Source of the DNA: Semisulcospira habei
Taxonomy: Eukaryota; Mollusca; Gastropoda; Semisulcospiridae
DNA length: 64,000 nt
Assembly: GCA_036245525.1 (NCBI GenBank)
Contig: BTPG01000003.1
Coordinates: 141,171,797-141,235,796, forward strand
Direction: 5' to 3'
Translations under genes and position numbers: made by a program
In this document: positions 1-12,234 of the stretch, piece by piece
Layout of the letters: each line of letters opens with the position of its first letter
Position numbering within the stretch: position 1 is the stretch's first letter
Notes under the pieces: model-generated
The model's database searches: none
What the model was told of the DNA's origin: nothing
What the model saw: only the letters and a program-made list of their open reading frames with translations

Positions 1-6
1 ATCATT

Positions 7-390
7 ATGTCTCTTGTTGCTCCTGTTTCTTCATGCCTATGTTAGATCCCACTCGCAGCTGTGCTCTTCACGGCGAATATCGGTCTGTATGCGGTCGTCT
101 CAGACACGCAATTTACCAACGCCTGAAGCGAAGGGGTTAACCTAGGGAAGACTTTTTCGTTGGGGGTTCATGAGGGTTTATGTCTCTTGTTCGTCCTATG
201 TTCTCCATGACCTATGTTCTTCATGTTCTATGTGATTCGTGTCTTATGTTCTTCATGCCTATGGTTGGTGCCACTCACAGCATGGTTGTTCACGCGAATA
301 TCGGTCTGTGTGCGGTCGTTTCAGACACGCAATTTACGATCACCTGCAGCGCAGGGCCGGGTTAACCTAGAGATGACTCTTTTATGGCAG
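7..390. repeat. Two degenerate direct repeats (about 150-200 bp each)
   Basis: Copies at about 7-152 and 180-380 share the order: atgtctcttgtt, ttcttcatgcctatg, cgaatatcggtctgt, gcggtcgt, cagacacgcaatttac, ggttaaccta. The second copy has an internal expansion of the ttct/atg-rich part. The join (gttcatgagggtttatgtc) resembles one arm of the family A hairpins found elsewhere in the window, so this is probably an old foldback-repeat derivative. No coding potential is seen. Confidence 0.6.
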
Positions 391-584
391 TGTCCCATAC
401 CGTCTTATAAAGGGTCAAATAAAAAATAATTGAGCTTTGCACGCCCAAAACCAGACTTGAGCAGAAACGTGAAAAGCGGAGCCTCTTTCCTGCCACCGGA
501 AACATCCCTATTTTGTTTCTGAAATCGTTGTTTATTCTACGACCAAAAGCAAGCCGCCAAAGGAATATGGGTACAAATTGGTCT
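391..584. other. No gene seen
   Basis: Unique-looking AT-moderate sequence between the direct repeats and the first family A hairpin. I see no recognisable gene, RNA or repeat. Confidence 0.5.
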
Positions 585-656
585 CAGCAAGAGCCATATA
601 GATCCTCATGAGCCCCCGCCACTGCCGGGGCTCATGAGGATCTATGTCACTTGCAG
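585..656. repeat. Family A foldback hairpin (copy A1)
   Basis: Arms read TAGATCCTCATGAGCCCC and its reverse complement around a short loop near 618-624, extending imperfectly outward to gcaagag/cacttgc. This is the first of a family whose consensus arm is gcaagaggcatagatcctc followed by atgagcccccgc. Full-length relatives (23371-23604, 31140-31347) begin and end with TTAACCCCTT-like ends. Confidence 0.85.
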
Positions 657-1520
657 TTGAATCGTGGTCGCTTGTTTCTCGGCAGTGAGTGACAGTTTAT
701 CTGATTTATTTTTTCATTTATTATTTTGTTTCTGTTGCAGTTTTTCATTTCGGTTCAGGGCAGTTAAAGGTGGGATCTCTGCCCTCGGAAAAGTACATAT
801 GCGCTCCACCCCGCACCCCAGAAATATAAAGCAAATTTGTTTTTGATATCGTATCAAAACTGCACTTATTTATGGCTGATTTTGTGGCATGTAATATTTT
901 CACAATTATTTTTTATTTTAATATTCATTGTGAATATACTTTTCCCACAAATGTTCAGCAATGTTCCTGTACAAAAAAAATCATTACTGGATCTTTTAAA
1001 ATTTGCGTCCTTTCCTTTCTTTTATTAATTTTATCGGATATTTTTTTAATCATTTTTGCGATTTTAAATAGTCATTGTGTATATATAGTTTTTCCACAAA
1101 TGTCCCGCAGTATTCCTCCACATTTAGTACACATTTATTGATTTTTTTAAAAATAAATTTTGCATTCTTTCATTTTTCAAAATTAATCTTGTTTTCCATC
1201 TTGTTCCTTTTTCAGTATTTCCTGGTGTATTTAGTTTTGTTTGCATTTGAACGCGAAAGAGAAAGGGGTGCTTTGAGCACAGTGAAGCTTTGTCTGAAGA
1301 GAAAATGGAGACCACAAACATGTCACCATCGGCATCTTTATGCGCAGTTAAACTCAAAGAAACCCCTTCTTAAGTGTGCATCTTGCGTTCCATTTTCATC
1401 TTGCTTTGACGCAAAAAGGCTGGTTAGATTGACTTATTCGTTTCAATACCGGAATCACTTTTTAGAATCGCTTGTTTTTAACTCTATATGATAGCGCCGG
1501 AAATAGATCGAACACGATAG
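657..1520. other. AT-rich non-coding stretch
   Basis: AT-rich sequence with runs of T and no recognisable domain in any frame. Short ORFs here have low-complexity hydrophobic translations typical of AT-rich DNA and are not called. Confidence 0.5.
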
Positions 1521-1584
1521 CTCAAGGGTACTGCTGTTTAACTCGGCGCTTAAAGGCGCCGAGCTAAACAGCAATACCCTTGAG
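1521..1584. repeat. Family B-like hairpin with variant arms
   Basis: The left arm at 1521-1549 starts ctcaagggtactgctg and the right arm ends cagcaatacccttgag. The arms pair with about two mismatches over 29 bp. Compared with family B (ttcaagggtagtgccag) several positions differ, but they differ in both arms, so pairing is kept. The core is the usual ggcgcc. Confidence 0.8.
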
Positions 1585-2047
1585 CAAATTCCGAATCCAT
1601 AAAAAAAAAAAATGTGTGAGAGTTGTTATTTTTAAATATCAAGGGGTTTTGTATCGTTTGTGCTTTGAAAGGATTATGACCCAAGAAAATTTGATTTTTT
1701 AAAAAGAAAGAACGCGTTTTTGTGTTAACACCCTTGAATATGCCATTACAACCAATATTTCGCAGGTTTTTTTTCACGTTAAAATTGAGCAGGAAATAAT
1801 GTGCAAAATCTGTTCAGTTCAGCCCTTCTGTATATTTATTTTGTGTCCTCAAACAGCGCGACATTCTCAATCTGTTTGTGGTGACACCAAGCGAGACAGA
1901 TAATTCATCAATTACGAGATTTCAATCAATCTGGGGACACAGGCACGACCGTCCCGTTTGCAAACAAAATTATAGTAATATTACAAATTGAACACAACAA
2001 GCAGCCAAGAGAGACGAACTTTAACGTTGCTCTAATGTTGTTATTTT
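1585..2047. other. No gene seen
   Basis: AT-rich sequence between two hairpins. No domain, RNA gene or repeat family recognised. Confidence 0.5.
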
Positions 2048-2118
2048 GTGTTCTAGTCTGTGATTTTGAAACTTACGGCCTCCGGCCATAAGTTCCAAAA
2101 TCACAGACTAGCGCACAA
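2048..2118. repeat. Family C foldback hairpin (copy C1)
   Basis: Arms contain AGTCTGTGATTTTG and the complementary CAAAATCACAGACT, with cttacggcc/ggccataag near the loop. It is the same family as 20782-20852, 22927-22992 and 23158-23231. No TTAA border is obvious for this family. Confidence 0.85.
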
Positions 2119-2324
2119 TTAAGGGCTGGTGCTTGAATCGTTTTGTTTTGTTCTTGTAGTTTAGGAAAAATATCTAAGGTGCCTTTGATCTCAATTTCTT
2201 GGTTTTTTTTTTTTAAGTGTTGAAAAGTTCACCTGGCAATGGAAGATTTGTCTTGAACTTATTCCAATATCACGTTAGGACAATGAAAAGGCAGTCTTGC
2301 CAAATATATATGAAACACGATCCT
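2119..2324. other. No gene seen
   Basis: Non-coding sequence with a T run; nothing recognised. Confidence 0.5.
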
Positions 2325-2482
2325 ATAATAATAATAATATAATAATAATAATAATAATAATACCAACAATAATAATAATAATATAATGTACATTTATATA
2401 GCGCTTAAACTCCAAATGAATGCTACTCTTTACAAGATCAAAACTCATAGAACAAAAAGTACAAGAAATTAAAAACTACAAT
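2325..2482 (-). mobile_element. L2-like LINE 3' tail fragment
   Basis: An (ATA/AAT)n tract followed by atgtacatttatatagcgct. Read on the minus strand this is the agcgctatataaatgtacat plus (ATT)n 3' end shared by the L2-like LINEs in this window (compare 45707-45762 and 61650-61715). Only the 3' tail is present, so it is a strongly 5'-truncated insertion. Confidence 0.7.
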
Positions 2483-2523
2483 AAATGTTACAATTAAAGC
2501 GTCACATCTCTCTCTCTCTCTCT

Positions 2524-2524
2524 C

Positions 2525-2564
<40 letters not shown>

Positions 2565-3227
2565 GAGCATTTATATCGCGCTGAATCCCCAGGAGCAGTG
2601 GGCTCTAAGCGCGTTACAAAAAAATGTATATATGCAGAATCTCACTACCTTTAAAAAAAGTCTAATCTATGCACTTCTAATCTACGCACGCACATACAAC
2701 TAAAACACACATAACAAAACCATATGTATGCAGACCAAACCATCATCACACACACGCACACACAATCTGTGGATTAATGGTACGCAAGCTGAAAGAAGTA
2801 GGTTTTAAGTTGGGTCTTAAAGACGTCAATGTTTTCAGCATTCCGGAGGTGTAGGAGTTCCAGACAACAGGGGCTTGATACTGGAATGTCCGGCAGCCAA
2901 ACCGCTTAGAGGAAAAGCTGGGGACACGGAAACGCTTCTCAGAGCAGGAACGAAGGGAACGGGAGGGCTGATAGATTTTGAGGAGGGATGAGAGGTATGG
3001 CGGTAGGGATCCATCAAAGCAGCGAAAAGCCAGGACCGCAATCTTGTACTCGACTCTAAACTGAATGGGTAGCCAGTGCAATTCCTGAAGTAGGGGGGTT
3101 ACATGGTCCATTTTAGATTTGCCAAAAACAAGTCTGGCAGCATTGTTGCAGACGGGAGAGTTCTTTCTGGGGGACACCTGCCAGGAGGGAGTTACAATAG
3201 TCAAAGCGGCTAAGAACAAGGGAGCAA
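2524..3227 (-). mobile_element. L2-like LINE, 5'-truncated
   Basis: The 3' tail is the (AAT)n at 2524-2562 with catttatatcgcgctgaa. The minus-strand frame 2746-3219 encodes the C-terminal end of a non-LTR reverse transcriptase, with the conserved NAARLVF and LHWLPI motifs followed by the terminal region YLSSLL...SRSLRS...VVWN. The 5' end is cut by the tail of the next L2-like element at about 3228. Terminal coding positions carry small disruptions, so it is an inactive copy. Confidence 0.85.
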
Positions 3228-3409
3228 ATAATAATAATAATAATAATTACGGTATTTATAATGCGCTTATCTTATAATAATTATAACTCTAAGCGCGCAC
3301 TCACAACTCGCACACGCATGCGCACGCTTTAGACAATGACTCACGTAACACAAATAGTGAAGATACATTAGGACGGTCAGCTTGGGCTGGGGAGTGTGGT
3401 GATATAGTG

Positions 3410-5804
3410 CTAGAACTGTTGAAAGAGATGAGTTTTGAGGGCAGACTGGAAGGAGGAGAGCGAGTGTTTCTGACGGAGAGAGAGTGGGAGAGTGTTCCAG
3501 GTGGTTGGGCCGTATACTGAGAAAGAGCGGGGGCCGAAAGTGCTGAGTTTGGTGCGGGGGATGAGGAGGCGGAGAGGGTCAGAGGCGGAGCGGAGGGAGC
3601 GGGGAGGAGTGTAGGGGTGAAGTAAGTTGGAGAGATACGCAGGAGCGTAGTTGTTCAGGGATTTGTAGCAGAGAGACAGAATCTTGTATTGGATGCGTTG
3701 GGGGATGGGGAGCCAGTGAAGGAGCTTGAGCAGGGGAGTGATGTGGTCGGATTTTTTCTTTCTGAGGACGAGGCGGGCAGCATTGTTCTGGACGCGCTGG
3801 AGAGTGAGAGTGGTGGAGTGTGGAAGGCCAGAAAGGAGAGAGTTGCAGTAGTCGATGCGAGATAAGATGAGAGAGACAGCGAGTTTGGTGGCAGCTTCGG
3901 TAGTGAGGTTGAACAGTAGCGGACCGGGTGATGAATGGTCTAATGGAGCTGATTCTTCGCAGCTGGAAGTTCGCCGTCCTGCACACATTAGTAATGTGAT
4001 GGTACATGGACATACTGCAGTCAAACTGAACTCCCAGATTACGTACAGACTGGCTAAAAGTTATTTCACTGTCGCCAACCACGAGGGAGGCCCCTGGTAG
4101 GACCTGACTAAGGGAGTGGTCGGAACCAGCGCAAAGTGATTCAGTCTTGCCGTCGTTTAGCTTCAGTTTGTTGCACAGCATCCATTTTTTCACAGAGGAA
4201 ATACAAAGTTCAATCTCTTTCGCAAGAGCAGGAAAATTAGATGGAGAAGCACCTTTGTGGAGCTGGGTGTCGTCGGCATACTTGTGAAATTCACAGGCAT
4301 GTCGGGTGATGACGTCAGACAGGGATTGGGTGTAAAGGCTGAAAAGGACGGGCCCAAGGACGGATCCTTCGGGGACACCGTATCTCAGCATGAGGGGCTG
4401 CGACTCTGATTGATTGACAACAACCTTCTGAGTACGCCCACGCAGATACGAGGAAAACCAGCTAAGTGTTTTGCCAGAGATGCCATAGGCTGTGTTAAGT
4501 CTCTCTAGAAGTACAGTATGGTCAATCATATCAAATGCCGCCGAGAGGTCAAGAAGGCAAAGAATGGAAACCAGCTTGTTGTCAGCATTGCACAGAAGGC
4601 TGTTTGTAACATGCAGGAGAGCAGTTTCTGTACTGTGCTGTTTTCTGTAAGCTGACTGAAACGTTTCTAGGAGGTTGTTGGAAATGAGATGGTTTTGGAG
4701 CTGAGACAGAACAATGCGTTCTAATAGCTTTGATAAGAAAGGGAGATTGGAGATGGGCCGATAGTTATTAAAACATTCTTTGTTGAGACCAGGTTTCTTC
4801 AGCAAAGGTGTCACAAATGCTTGTTTGAAATATTCAGGCACTACACCAGTCTGTAGTGACACATTCATGATTCTGGTGATGACTGGAATCAGGCCAGCTT
4901 TACATGATTTGAAAAGGCTAGCTGGAAGAGGATCCAGAGAGCAACACTTGAGAGGAGCATGTGCAATAATGTCACGAACAAAGTCCTCGGACACAGGCTG
5001 AAATTCTGCAAGTTGTGGACCGTGATAGCTAGTGATCTCAGAAGTATCGTCAGAAGCATCTAGTTCACGCCGGATGTCCTCAATCTTTTTGTCAAAGAAC
5101 TGACAGAAAGCGTCGGCGAGATCCGAAGCTGGTACGGCGGAGGGTAAAGAAATGTCCTTGCGTACCCCGAGGAGTTCATCAGACACACTGAACAAGGTTT
5201 TGGTGCTAGAGCAGGCCTGCAGGCGGGAACAGAAGTGCTGATGCTTGGCGTTGCGCTGGAGGGATTTTAGGCAATTGCGCTTCTGCACAAACAGCTGGCG
5301 GTGAATGGTCAACTTGCTAGACCGCCAACACCGCTCAAACTGGCGGAGCTCTCTCTTAGTGTCCTTGACCTTGCCTGTCATCCAAGGAGCTGAGGGGCGG
5401 TCAGTGACACGTCTGGATGTTAGAGGAGCGTGTGTGTCCAGGATATACTGCAGCGACCTGTTGTAGTCCTCCAGTAAAACTGTGTCTGGTGAGGAATCTA
5501 ACTCTACAGCGGCAGCACACACGGACGTGTGGAATTGATTAAGATCCATTCCTTTTACATTGCGGGAAATAACCACGCGCTTGCGGGATTTGGGCTTGAA
5601 ACAAAAAAGATCAAAGAAGATGGCACTGTGATCGGAAAGAGCAAGATCAGTGACATGGAATGACTGAAGCAGTTTGTCATCATCTCGTACAATACGTAGG
5701 TCAAGCGTATGTCCGCATTTGTGAGTCGGTTGACTTATGAGTTGTTTGAAGTTGAAGTCAGTCAAGATCGTTTGAAGACGCCCAGCAGTGGTGTTAGACG
5801 GCAC
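3410..5804 (-). pseudogene. Reverse transcriptase part of L2-like LINE ORF2
   Basis: The longest open frame (5804 back to 3579) carries the distal endonuclease segment with LALSDHSAIFFDL, the linker, and all main reverse transcriptase blocks: FNNYRPISNLPF, FQSAYRKQHSTETALL, LLDLSAAFD (catalytic Asp), GVPEGSVLGPVLF (PEG in place of the usual PQG), and HKYADDTQL (YADD catalytic pair). Near 3910 the frame shifts. The true C-terminal part continues in the overlapping frame 4024-3410, with LSRIDYCNSLL, NNAARLVL and LHWLPI. It does cDNA synthesis primed on nicked chromosomal DNA by family knowledge. Not expected to yield an intact enzyme as written. Confidence 0.9.
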
Positions 5805-5805
5805 T

Positions 5806-6675
5806 TCAAAGTGTGTATTTGAAGTCGCCAGTTATGACCAGGTTTTGTGATTGGTCATTGTATGAGGACAACAGGTCTGAGAAGTCATGCAGAAAAGAAG
5901 CGTCATTAGAGTTGTTTTTCCTGCTAGGTGGAGGACGATAGAGACAGACACAAACAAATGAGGAGTTTTTGTGAGCAAACCTGACTTCACACGCTTCAAA
6001 AGAACTGAAACTGAGCTTCTGGAAGATAATGCATTCATCAAGACGCTTGGCAAAGACCACTGCTAAGCCGCCGCCGCGGCGCCCAATGCGCGGAAAAGAC
6101 ATGGTCTTGTGTGTAGGTGGCGTCATATCAGCCAGCAGTGCCTCGTCGCCATGTTCTAACAACCAAGACTCTGTGATAAATGCAATGTCAATTTCATCAT
6201 CTGCAATCAGTTCTCTAATTTCATCGGTCTTGTTACGACATGATTGTGAATTGAAGCAGACACACTTCAACGTACCCGATGCAGTAGATTCTGAGCGCTC
6301 AGGATTAGTGATGGGAACATGAATCAAATTGTGGAAGTTGCACCCACCTTTATGAGCCGCGAAAATCATGTGGTGGCGGGGGGAGATCACAGGGAAGAGG
6401 CTTGCATGCTTTCTGGTGGGACGTGCGGAATGGCCATTGGGTCCCGATTGAAGCACCTGACTGATAACCACAGCATGGGAAGGGGTAGGAACTTCTGTAG
6501 AGAATGCACTAAGCAATGTATTTGACCTGTCTGTAATAAGCACATTGATTTGCCTCTGTTTCCTCCTACCACCTCTCCGGGTTCGCTTACGAGGCAGATT
6601 ATACCCAATCCCCAAAGTTCGAAGGTGGGGGATGTGAGAGGGATCAAGGCGTGAGGCCGCACAGGTCGGACACAT
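5806..6675 (-). pseudogene. Apurinic-type endonuclease part of L2-like LINE ORF2
   Basis: The minus-strand frame holds a basic N-terminal stretch (LPRKRTRRGGRRKQRQ) and then endonuclease motifs: CFNSQSCRNKTDEI near the start, FITESWL (metal-binding Glu), RGGGLAVVF, CLYRPP, and ITGDFK, where the family has GDFN. The frame breaks just after this motif near 5815, and the remaining endonuclease motif SDH lies in the next open frame. The domain normally nicks target DNA to prime reverse transcription. It is therefore a frameshifted copy. Confidence 0.87.
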
Positions 6676-6990
6676 AGCAGATCATCCCTGGAGTACTTGT
6701 GTTGTGAAACCAAGAAGGGAACACGTGTATTAGAACTGACATTGGCCACACTAGAGGAGTTTACTGGCAGACTGGATGGATACTCGGTACAGCCAGATAT
6801 GGAACAAGTGACAAAGTCAAACTGTGTCACAGCTGGCAGACTTGAGGGGTTCACATGTAGACTGGATGTATTCACAGTACCACTGGTGACACAGTTCAAC
6901 TGTAAGCAATCCAGACCAAAAAGGTGACTGCCAAGCGTGTGAAATGCAAAGAAGTACCCAACGGAGAAAGAAACACGCTTAGAAAAAAAA
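6676..6990 (-). other. 5' leader of L2-like LINE with two tandem sub-repeats
   Basis: Upstream of the endonuclease frame, another minus-strand frame contains SQHKYSRDDLL, a motif often seen just before the basic stretch in such LINEs, suggesting a frameshift near 6675. The leader holds two degenerate repeats of about 80 bp (around 6745-6820 and 6838-6905), both with agactggatg followed by tcggtac/cacagtac and gtgaca. A related fragment occurs at about 12975-13080. Repeated LINE leaders can carry promoter activity; here that is inference. Confidence 0.5.
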
Positions 6991-7075
6991 CGGTACAACA
7001 CAATTTATTAATATTTCGGGTAAATACCCTTTGTCAAAATAGACAAACAAACAGAGACATTAGCCGCTACTTATC
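6980..7075 (-). mobile_element. Penelope-type tail remnant with hammerhead-like motif
   Basis: On the minus strand 7037-7014 reads TTGACAAAGGGTATTTACCC followed by GAAA: a short perfect GGGTA/TACCC hairpin between a degenerate CTGANGA box and a GAAA box. This is the layout of a hammerhead ribozyme core and of the same region in the Penelope-like dimer at 41475-45692. A degenerate relative may lie at 17750-17875. The boundaries are guessed. Confidence 0.4.
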
Positions 7076-7280
7076 TTCATATGCAGAAGGAATGTGGCAA
7101 CTGAAGGTGACGTAAAAATAAAAGAAAAAGAAAAAGAAAAGAAAAGGAAGAACAAAAGTAAAAATGACGTCAAAGAAAAAAATCGTAAGAGAAAGATTCC
7201 GAGAGAAACTAAACACGAGAGACAAGAGTGTGTGTAAGCGCGCGCAGGAGCGAGCCGGCCAAAAGTAAATGCGCGTGTGT

Positions 7281-7910
<630 letters not shown>

Positions 7911-7942
7911 GGGAGAGAGAAAGAGAGAGAGAGAGGGGGGGG

Positions 7943-8030
<88 letters not shown>

Positions 8031-8033
8031 AGA
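7911..8033. repeat. (GA)n microsatellite
   Basis: GA repeat with a short G run near 7934. It separates R390 copy 1 from the 3' end of the next CR1-like LINE. Confidence 0.95.
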
Positions 8034-8240
8034 TAGATGAATCTTTGATGAATCTTTATTTATTCAGGATAAAGCTATTAGGCAACTCAATGCCTGTCTT
8101 ACAAGCTGTCCTGGAAACAAACAACATAACAGGAAAATAAACATAGCATGCAAATAATAACGATAATAATAAGAAGAAGAAGAAAAACTACGGAAAAAAA
8201 AACAAACACAATAGGTGAATCAATGAAAGGGGGAAAAAAA

Positions 8241-8582
8241 ATGATTGTACATTGCTTAACGTCCCGACAGCAACAAGGCTTTCTCAGGACGTGCCTGCAC
8301 TGCTTGTGAAAAAAAACAAAACAGAACATTGAATGTATGTCGCCAGCCGAAATACGTTAAATAAACCTAACACATAAATAAAGCTAAGACCATTTAGCAA
8401 CACACATCCAATATCAAGAGCTACAGGCAGTGCAGACAGTAGGGAGAGTTTTTAAAAGGCAAATACAGGTGAATGGACAAAGGGTAGACAGAAACACATG
8501 CCCCAGAATAGAGAGAAAAACCCACCCTGTGGGGCTGACCAGGGTGACCCTGGGAACTAAAAAATACCTAACCCCACCCAAG
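8241..8582 (-). mobile_element. R390 repeat, copy 2
   Basis: Nearly identical to 7512-7910 over gtacattgcttaacgtcccg through ctaaccccacccaag, but lacking the last 50 bp or so and with a small internal deletion. It sits in the 3' untranslated region of the surrounding CR1-like LINE. Confidence 0.85.
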
Positions 8583-8805
8583 AGAAGTAGTAACTGCCAC
8601 CAACACAAAAGTAAGAGAAATAAATGAGTGCATAGCATTAATATTATACTCAGCTAAGACAGTGTCAAAGAATCAGCAGCATCAAGAGCATATAGCGACA
8701 CCGACAAGACCAAGGATTATCAGTTTACAAATGTAAGGAGAAAGAGAAAATACTTGACTTTCACGTGTTATCAACAACAATACTCTTATATTGCAAACTG
8801 TGAAG

Positions 8806-10517
8806 TCAGGCTGAATGGAAGTGCGTTCGCAAAGCTCGTTTAAAATGGGTTGTACCTGAACATGATTTGATGTGCAATGGCAATGAGTTCCAGACAAAAC
8901 TGCCCGAAAATAGAAGGCTTGACTTGTAGAGATCTATCCTGGGTCGGGGTAAATGAAGCAAGCCATGTCTCGTGTGTAGCTGATGCCTAGGGCTGAAGTT
9001 AAATAGCGCGCACAGATACTCGGGGACTTGATAATGAAATATTTTGTGCATGAGGACGCATTTGTTAAATTTGAGTTGTTCCTTCAGTGGAAGCAGGCCA
9101 AGAGATTTTATCTTTTGGTCTGTGGAAGTAGGGTGTGGAATAATTATTTTAACTGAACGACGATATAGCGAGTTGACTTTTTTAATATGACGTTCGCTGC
9201 ATTCGTCCCACAAAGAGGACGCATAGTCACAGTGGCTCTTAATGTGCGCGTGAAAAAACAATGTACAGCACTTTGTACTAAGAATATGTCTAAGTTTAGA
9301 GAGCAGAAATACATTTCTGGACAAGGTTTTGCACAAACTGTCAATATGCGACGACCAATTGAGCTGGTCGTCAAGTACAACTCCCAGTAGGCGGGGCTTG
9401 GATACCTGTTGGATAGGTTTATCACCAAGTGAAAGTATCAAAGGGGCAGGACATACCTGATGCTTTTGGCGGGTTGTTATCAACATGCTTTTGGTTTTAG
9501 AAGTACTGATGAGCATGCGATTATGCGTACACCAATCTAACACTTCATCAAGACTTTGCTGGAGGATACAATTTAGCGTCATGAGACGATCGTCTGATGT
9601 ATGCAGCGTGGAATCGTCAGCAAAGAGTTCGCATTTTACCGTAGGATTTGAGATGGAAAGAGGCAGGTCATTGATGAATAAAGAAAATAAAAGAGGCCCT
9701 AGGATAGAACCTTGGGGAACACCGTGCCTCACTATACCTTCTTTCCGTTCGAGTACACCTTCTGTCGGCGGCAACTTAGGTAGGATGAGAAAAACGCAAT
9801 AGAGTTCAAATCAAACTTATACACTGAAAGTTTCTTTAAAAGAATGTTGTGATCGACTAAATCAAATGCTTTGGTTAGGTCCAGAAAAACTGCACCATTT
9901 AATTTGGAATTATTGATTGATGAGAGCCAAGAGTCAACGATGTGAACGAGTGCAGTATGGCACAAGTGTTTAGGTCGAAAACCGGACTGAAGAGATAGGA
10001 GTAGGCGTTGATTCTCCAAGAATTGGAGTAGGTGCTTGTGAATGTGTCTTTCAATTGGCTTCGATAATATTGATAACACTGAAATAGGACGGAAATCGTT
10101 TGGACTTTTGGGATCTTTACATTTGGGAATGGGGACAACTTTAGCATCTTTCATGGCATCTGGAAAAATACCTTGGGTGATAGAAAGGTTGAATATAAAT
10201 GTCAAGGAGTCAGCTGTGTATGGAAGTGACAATTTCAGTACCATGTTATTTATTCCATCCAGGCCACACGATTTACTGGTTAGAGTAGAAATATACTTAC
10301 CAACTTCAAACACTGTCATAAGAGGTATGGAGAAGGACGCACCTGCTGCAGACTCACAGTGTGTGCGCAGTTTAGCAGAACAACTGTAGCTATCACTGCA
10401 AGTGGGAAAAGACTGTACAAGGGACTCAGCGATATTTAAAAAATGGGAATTGAAGTCGTCTGGATCCATGCCTAGAGATGTAGCAGCAGGGATGGAACTT
10501 TTCCGCTTAGTAAACAA
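8806..10517 (-). pseudogene. Reverse transcriptase of CR1-like TC-LINE 1 (frameshifted)
   Basis: Frame 10517-9732 carries the N-terminal reverse transcriptase blocks: VVPIPKCKD, DFRPISVLSILSKPIERHI, LQSGFRPKHLCHTAL and VFLDLTKAFDLVDH (first catalytic Asp). Near 9740 the frame shifts. Frame 9774-8806 continues with HGVPQGSILGPLLFSLFINDL and CELFADDSTLHT (FADD catalytic pair), then the thumb region with RLLGVVLDDQL, SHCDYASSLW and the terminal SFVWNSLPLHI. All catalytic residues are present, but the ORF is split by at least one shift. Confidence 0.9.
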
Positions 10518-10626
10518 ATTGATTGCATTCCAGACACTTCGGGTATCTTTACCCTCTGCGATAACTTTTTCCGCAAGCGTCTTCTGTGCTTTTCTAACTA
10601 AGGATTTTACAAAATTACGTTGTTTT

Positions 10627-11679
10627 TTAAAATCTGCAAATTTTTTTCTGCCGTTTTAAGTCATCTCTTATTTTCATCGCATGAATAATGTCCTTTGACA
10701 ACCAAGGCGGAAGGGTAGGGTTTTTAATTCGTTTAGTCCTGAGTGGGGCATGTTTATCTAGGACCCAAAGAAACAGCTTGTACCAAAGCGTTAGGGCTTC
10801 ATTGGGATCATTAGTGTTATAAATAAGGTGAAAGGGCATGTTCGATAGGTCTCGAAGAAAGTCATCAGTGTTGAATTTTTTGTAAGACCTGTAGGTGATA
10901 GTAGTGTGTTGTTTGTGCTGGGGTTTATCACGTTTAACTGAAAGATGAAAACAAGTAGGAAAATGATCACTAATGGCTACATTTGGCACATGGACGTTCT
11001 TGACAGCAGATACATTTGTAGTGTAGATGTGGTCAATCAATGTGGCGGATGACAAAGAAACTCGTGTGGGAGACCGAACCATCTGTTGCAGGCCAAATAA
11101 TGAGGTGGTGTAATTCCACGCCGCATGACCAGTCGTGAGAAGGTCAATATTAAAATCGCCTAGAAGGTGTATGTCTTTGTTGTTACGTAATTGCACCGTA
11201 TCCATCATGGTAACAAAATCATCATACCATGAAAATGTTGCTGAAGGGGTGCGATAAATAAAACCGATAAGTGTGGGGGAAGATTTATCGCATTTCAATT
11301 CAAGGAATAAACTTTCCACGTGACTAGACTCTAAATCCATACGGCGGGTAACGTATTGGCGGATAGAGTTATGAAGGTACACAGCTATACCTGTATGACC
11401 AGCAGATGATGCATCTCTACGGAATATAGTATAATTATGAATGGAGATCGAGTCGTCACTAATATGTTCTCTGAGTCTAGACTCCGTAAATCCAAATACA
11501 TGAAAGGGTTGGGGTTGTGAAAGTAAAACAGTGGCGTCGGGCACTTTGTTGTATAAATGATAGATGTTAAGATGCCCTATTCGTAAATCTTGCTTTTGCA
11601 GCGAACACTGGGGTACAGTTGGGCTACAGGCAGGCATGATGAATGAACACGTTAGCGGAAAAATGTGTACGAAATTCAA
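10627..11679 (-). pseudogene. Endonuclease part of CR1-like TC-LINE 1
   Basis: A single open frame of 350 codons with apurinic-type endonuclease motifs in order: IGHLNIYHLYNKV, FGFTESRL (metal-binding Glu), GHTGIAVYLH, IGFIYRTP, LLGDFNIDLL, LIDHIYTT and VAISDHFPTCF (catalytic His near the end). This frame looks undamaged. It ends near 10627, where the reverse transcriptase continues in a different frame, so a frameshift separates the two halves of one ORF. In target-specific LINEs this domain chooses the insertion site; flanking (TC)n on both sides makes it the candidate determinant here (inference). Confidence 0.88.
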
Positions 11680-11769
11680 ATAAGAACAAATGAATGCGTA
11701 TGAACGCTAACAAAGTTAAACAAAATACAGGAGAAACTACAGAGCTGAAATTTAAGCTCTGTCACTGTC

Positions 11770-11990
11770 TCTGTAGGCAACGTCACTCCCCACGTCGGGG
11801 AAATAAAGTTTTGATACGTTCTGTAGGCAAATGAGTCACTGATAATATACCGTATCTGCGATATAAATACCGGCTCCTTAGCGTCACGTCCCGCGTAGGG
11901 GAAATAATGTATCGTGACGTTCTGAAAAGCGAATGAAATGAGTCACTGATCGTAGACCGTATAATATACGATAAAGACATAGGCTCTTTC
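11770..11990 (-). repeat. Two degenerate tandem repeats in LINE leader
   Basis: Two units of about 110 bp share cgtcac, acgt(c/a)ggggaaataa, gacgttctg, gagtcactgat, taccgtat and ggctc. They lie just upstream of the endonuclease ORF of TC-LINE 1. Tandem leader monomers are known as promoters in some LINEs; that role is inferred. Confidence 0.65.
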
Positions 11991-12234
11991 GCTATAACAA
12001 GAAGAGTCTATTACCTCAGTTTTGAAAGAAAAGGAAAATGCAGGAAGATAATGATCGTCACACACTATACACAGAAGCAAATTCGGTGCACGAAATAAAT
12101 CCAAAAGGCTAATCAATTAATACGCTACAGATTCAATGTCGGACACTAAACAGTTTGCCAGATTGTTAGATTCAGACGTCAGAAAATGATCACGGTGTGA
12201 TGTTCCATCTACTGAGTGTGGGCAATATATGAGA

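Larger units (their letters stand above)
3228..6990 (-). mobile_element. L2-like LINE, nearly full length
   Basis: A 3.76-kb minus-strand non-LTR retrotransposon. In sense order it has a leader (about 6990-6676), an apurinic-type endonuclease (about 6480-5560), a reverse transcriptase (about 5560-3900), a C-terminal region and the 3' tail ending in tttataaat plus (ATT)n at 3228-3262. It belongs to the same family as the plus-strand element at 59172-61720: both have the SILCLLDLSAAFD and HKYADDTQL reverse transcriptase motifs. Frameshifts near 5815 (in the endonuclease) and 3910 (in the reverse transcriptase C-terminus) make it defective. The upstream end lies beside a Penelope-type tail remnant. 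Confidence 0.9.
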
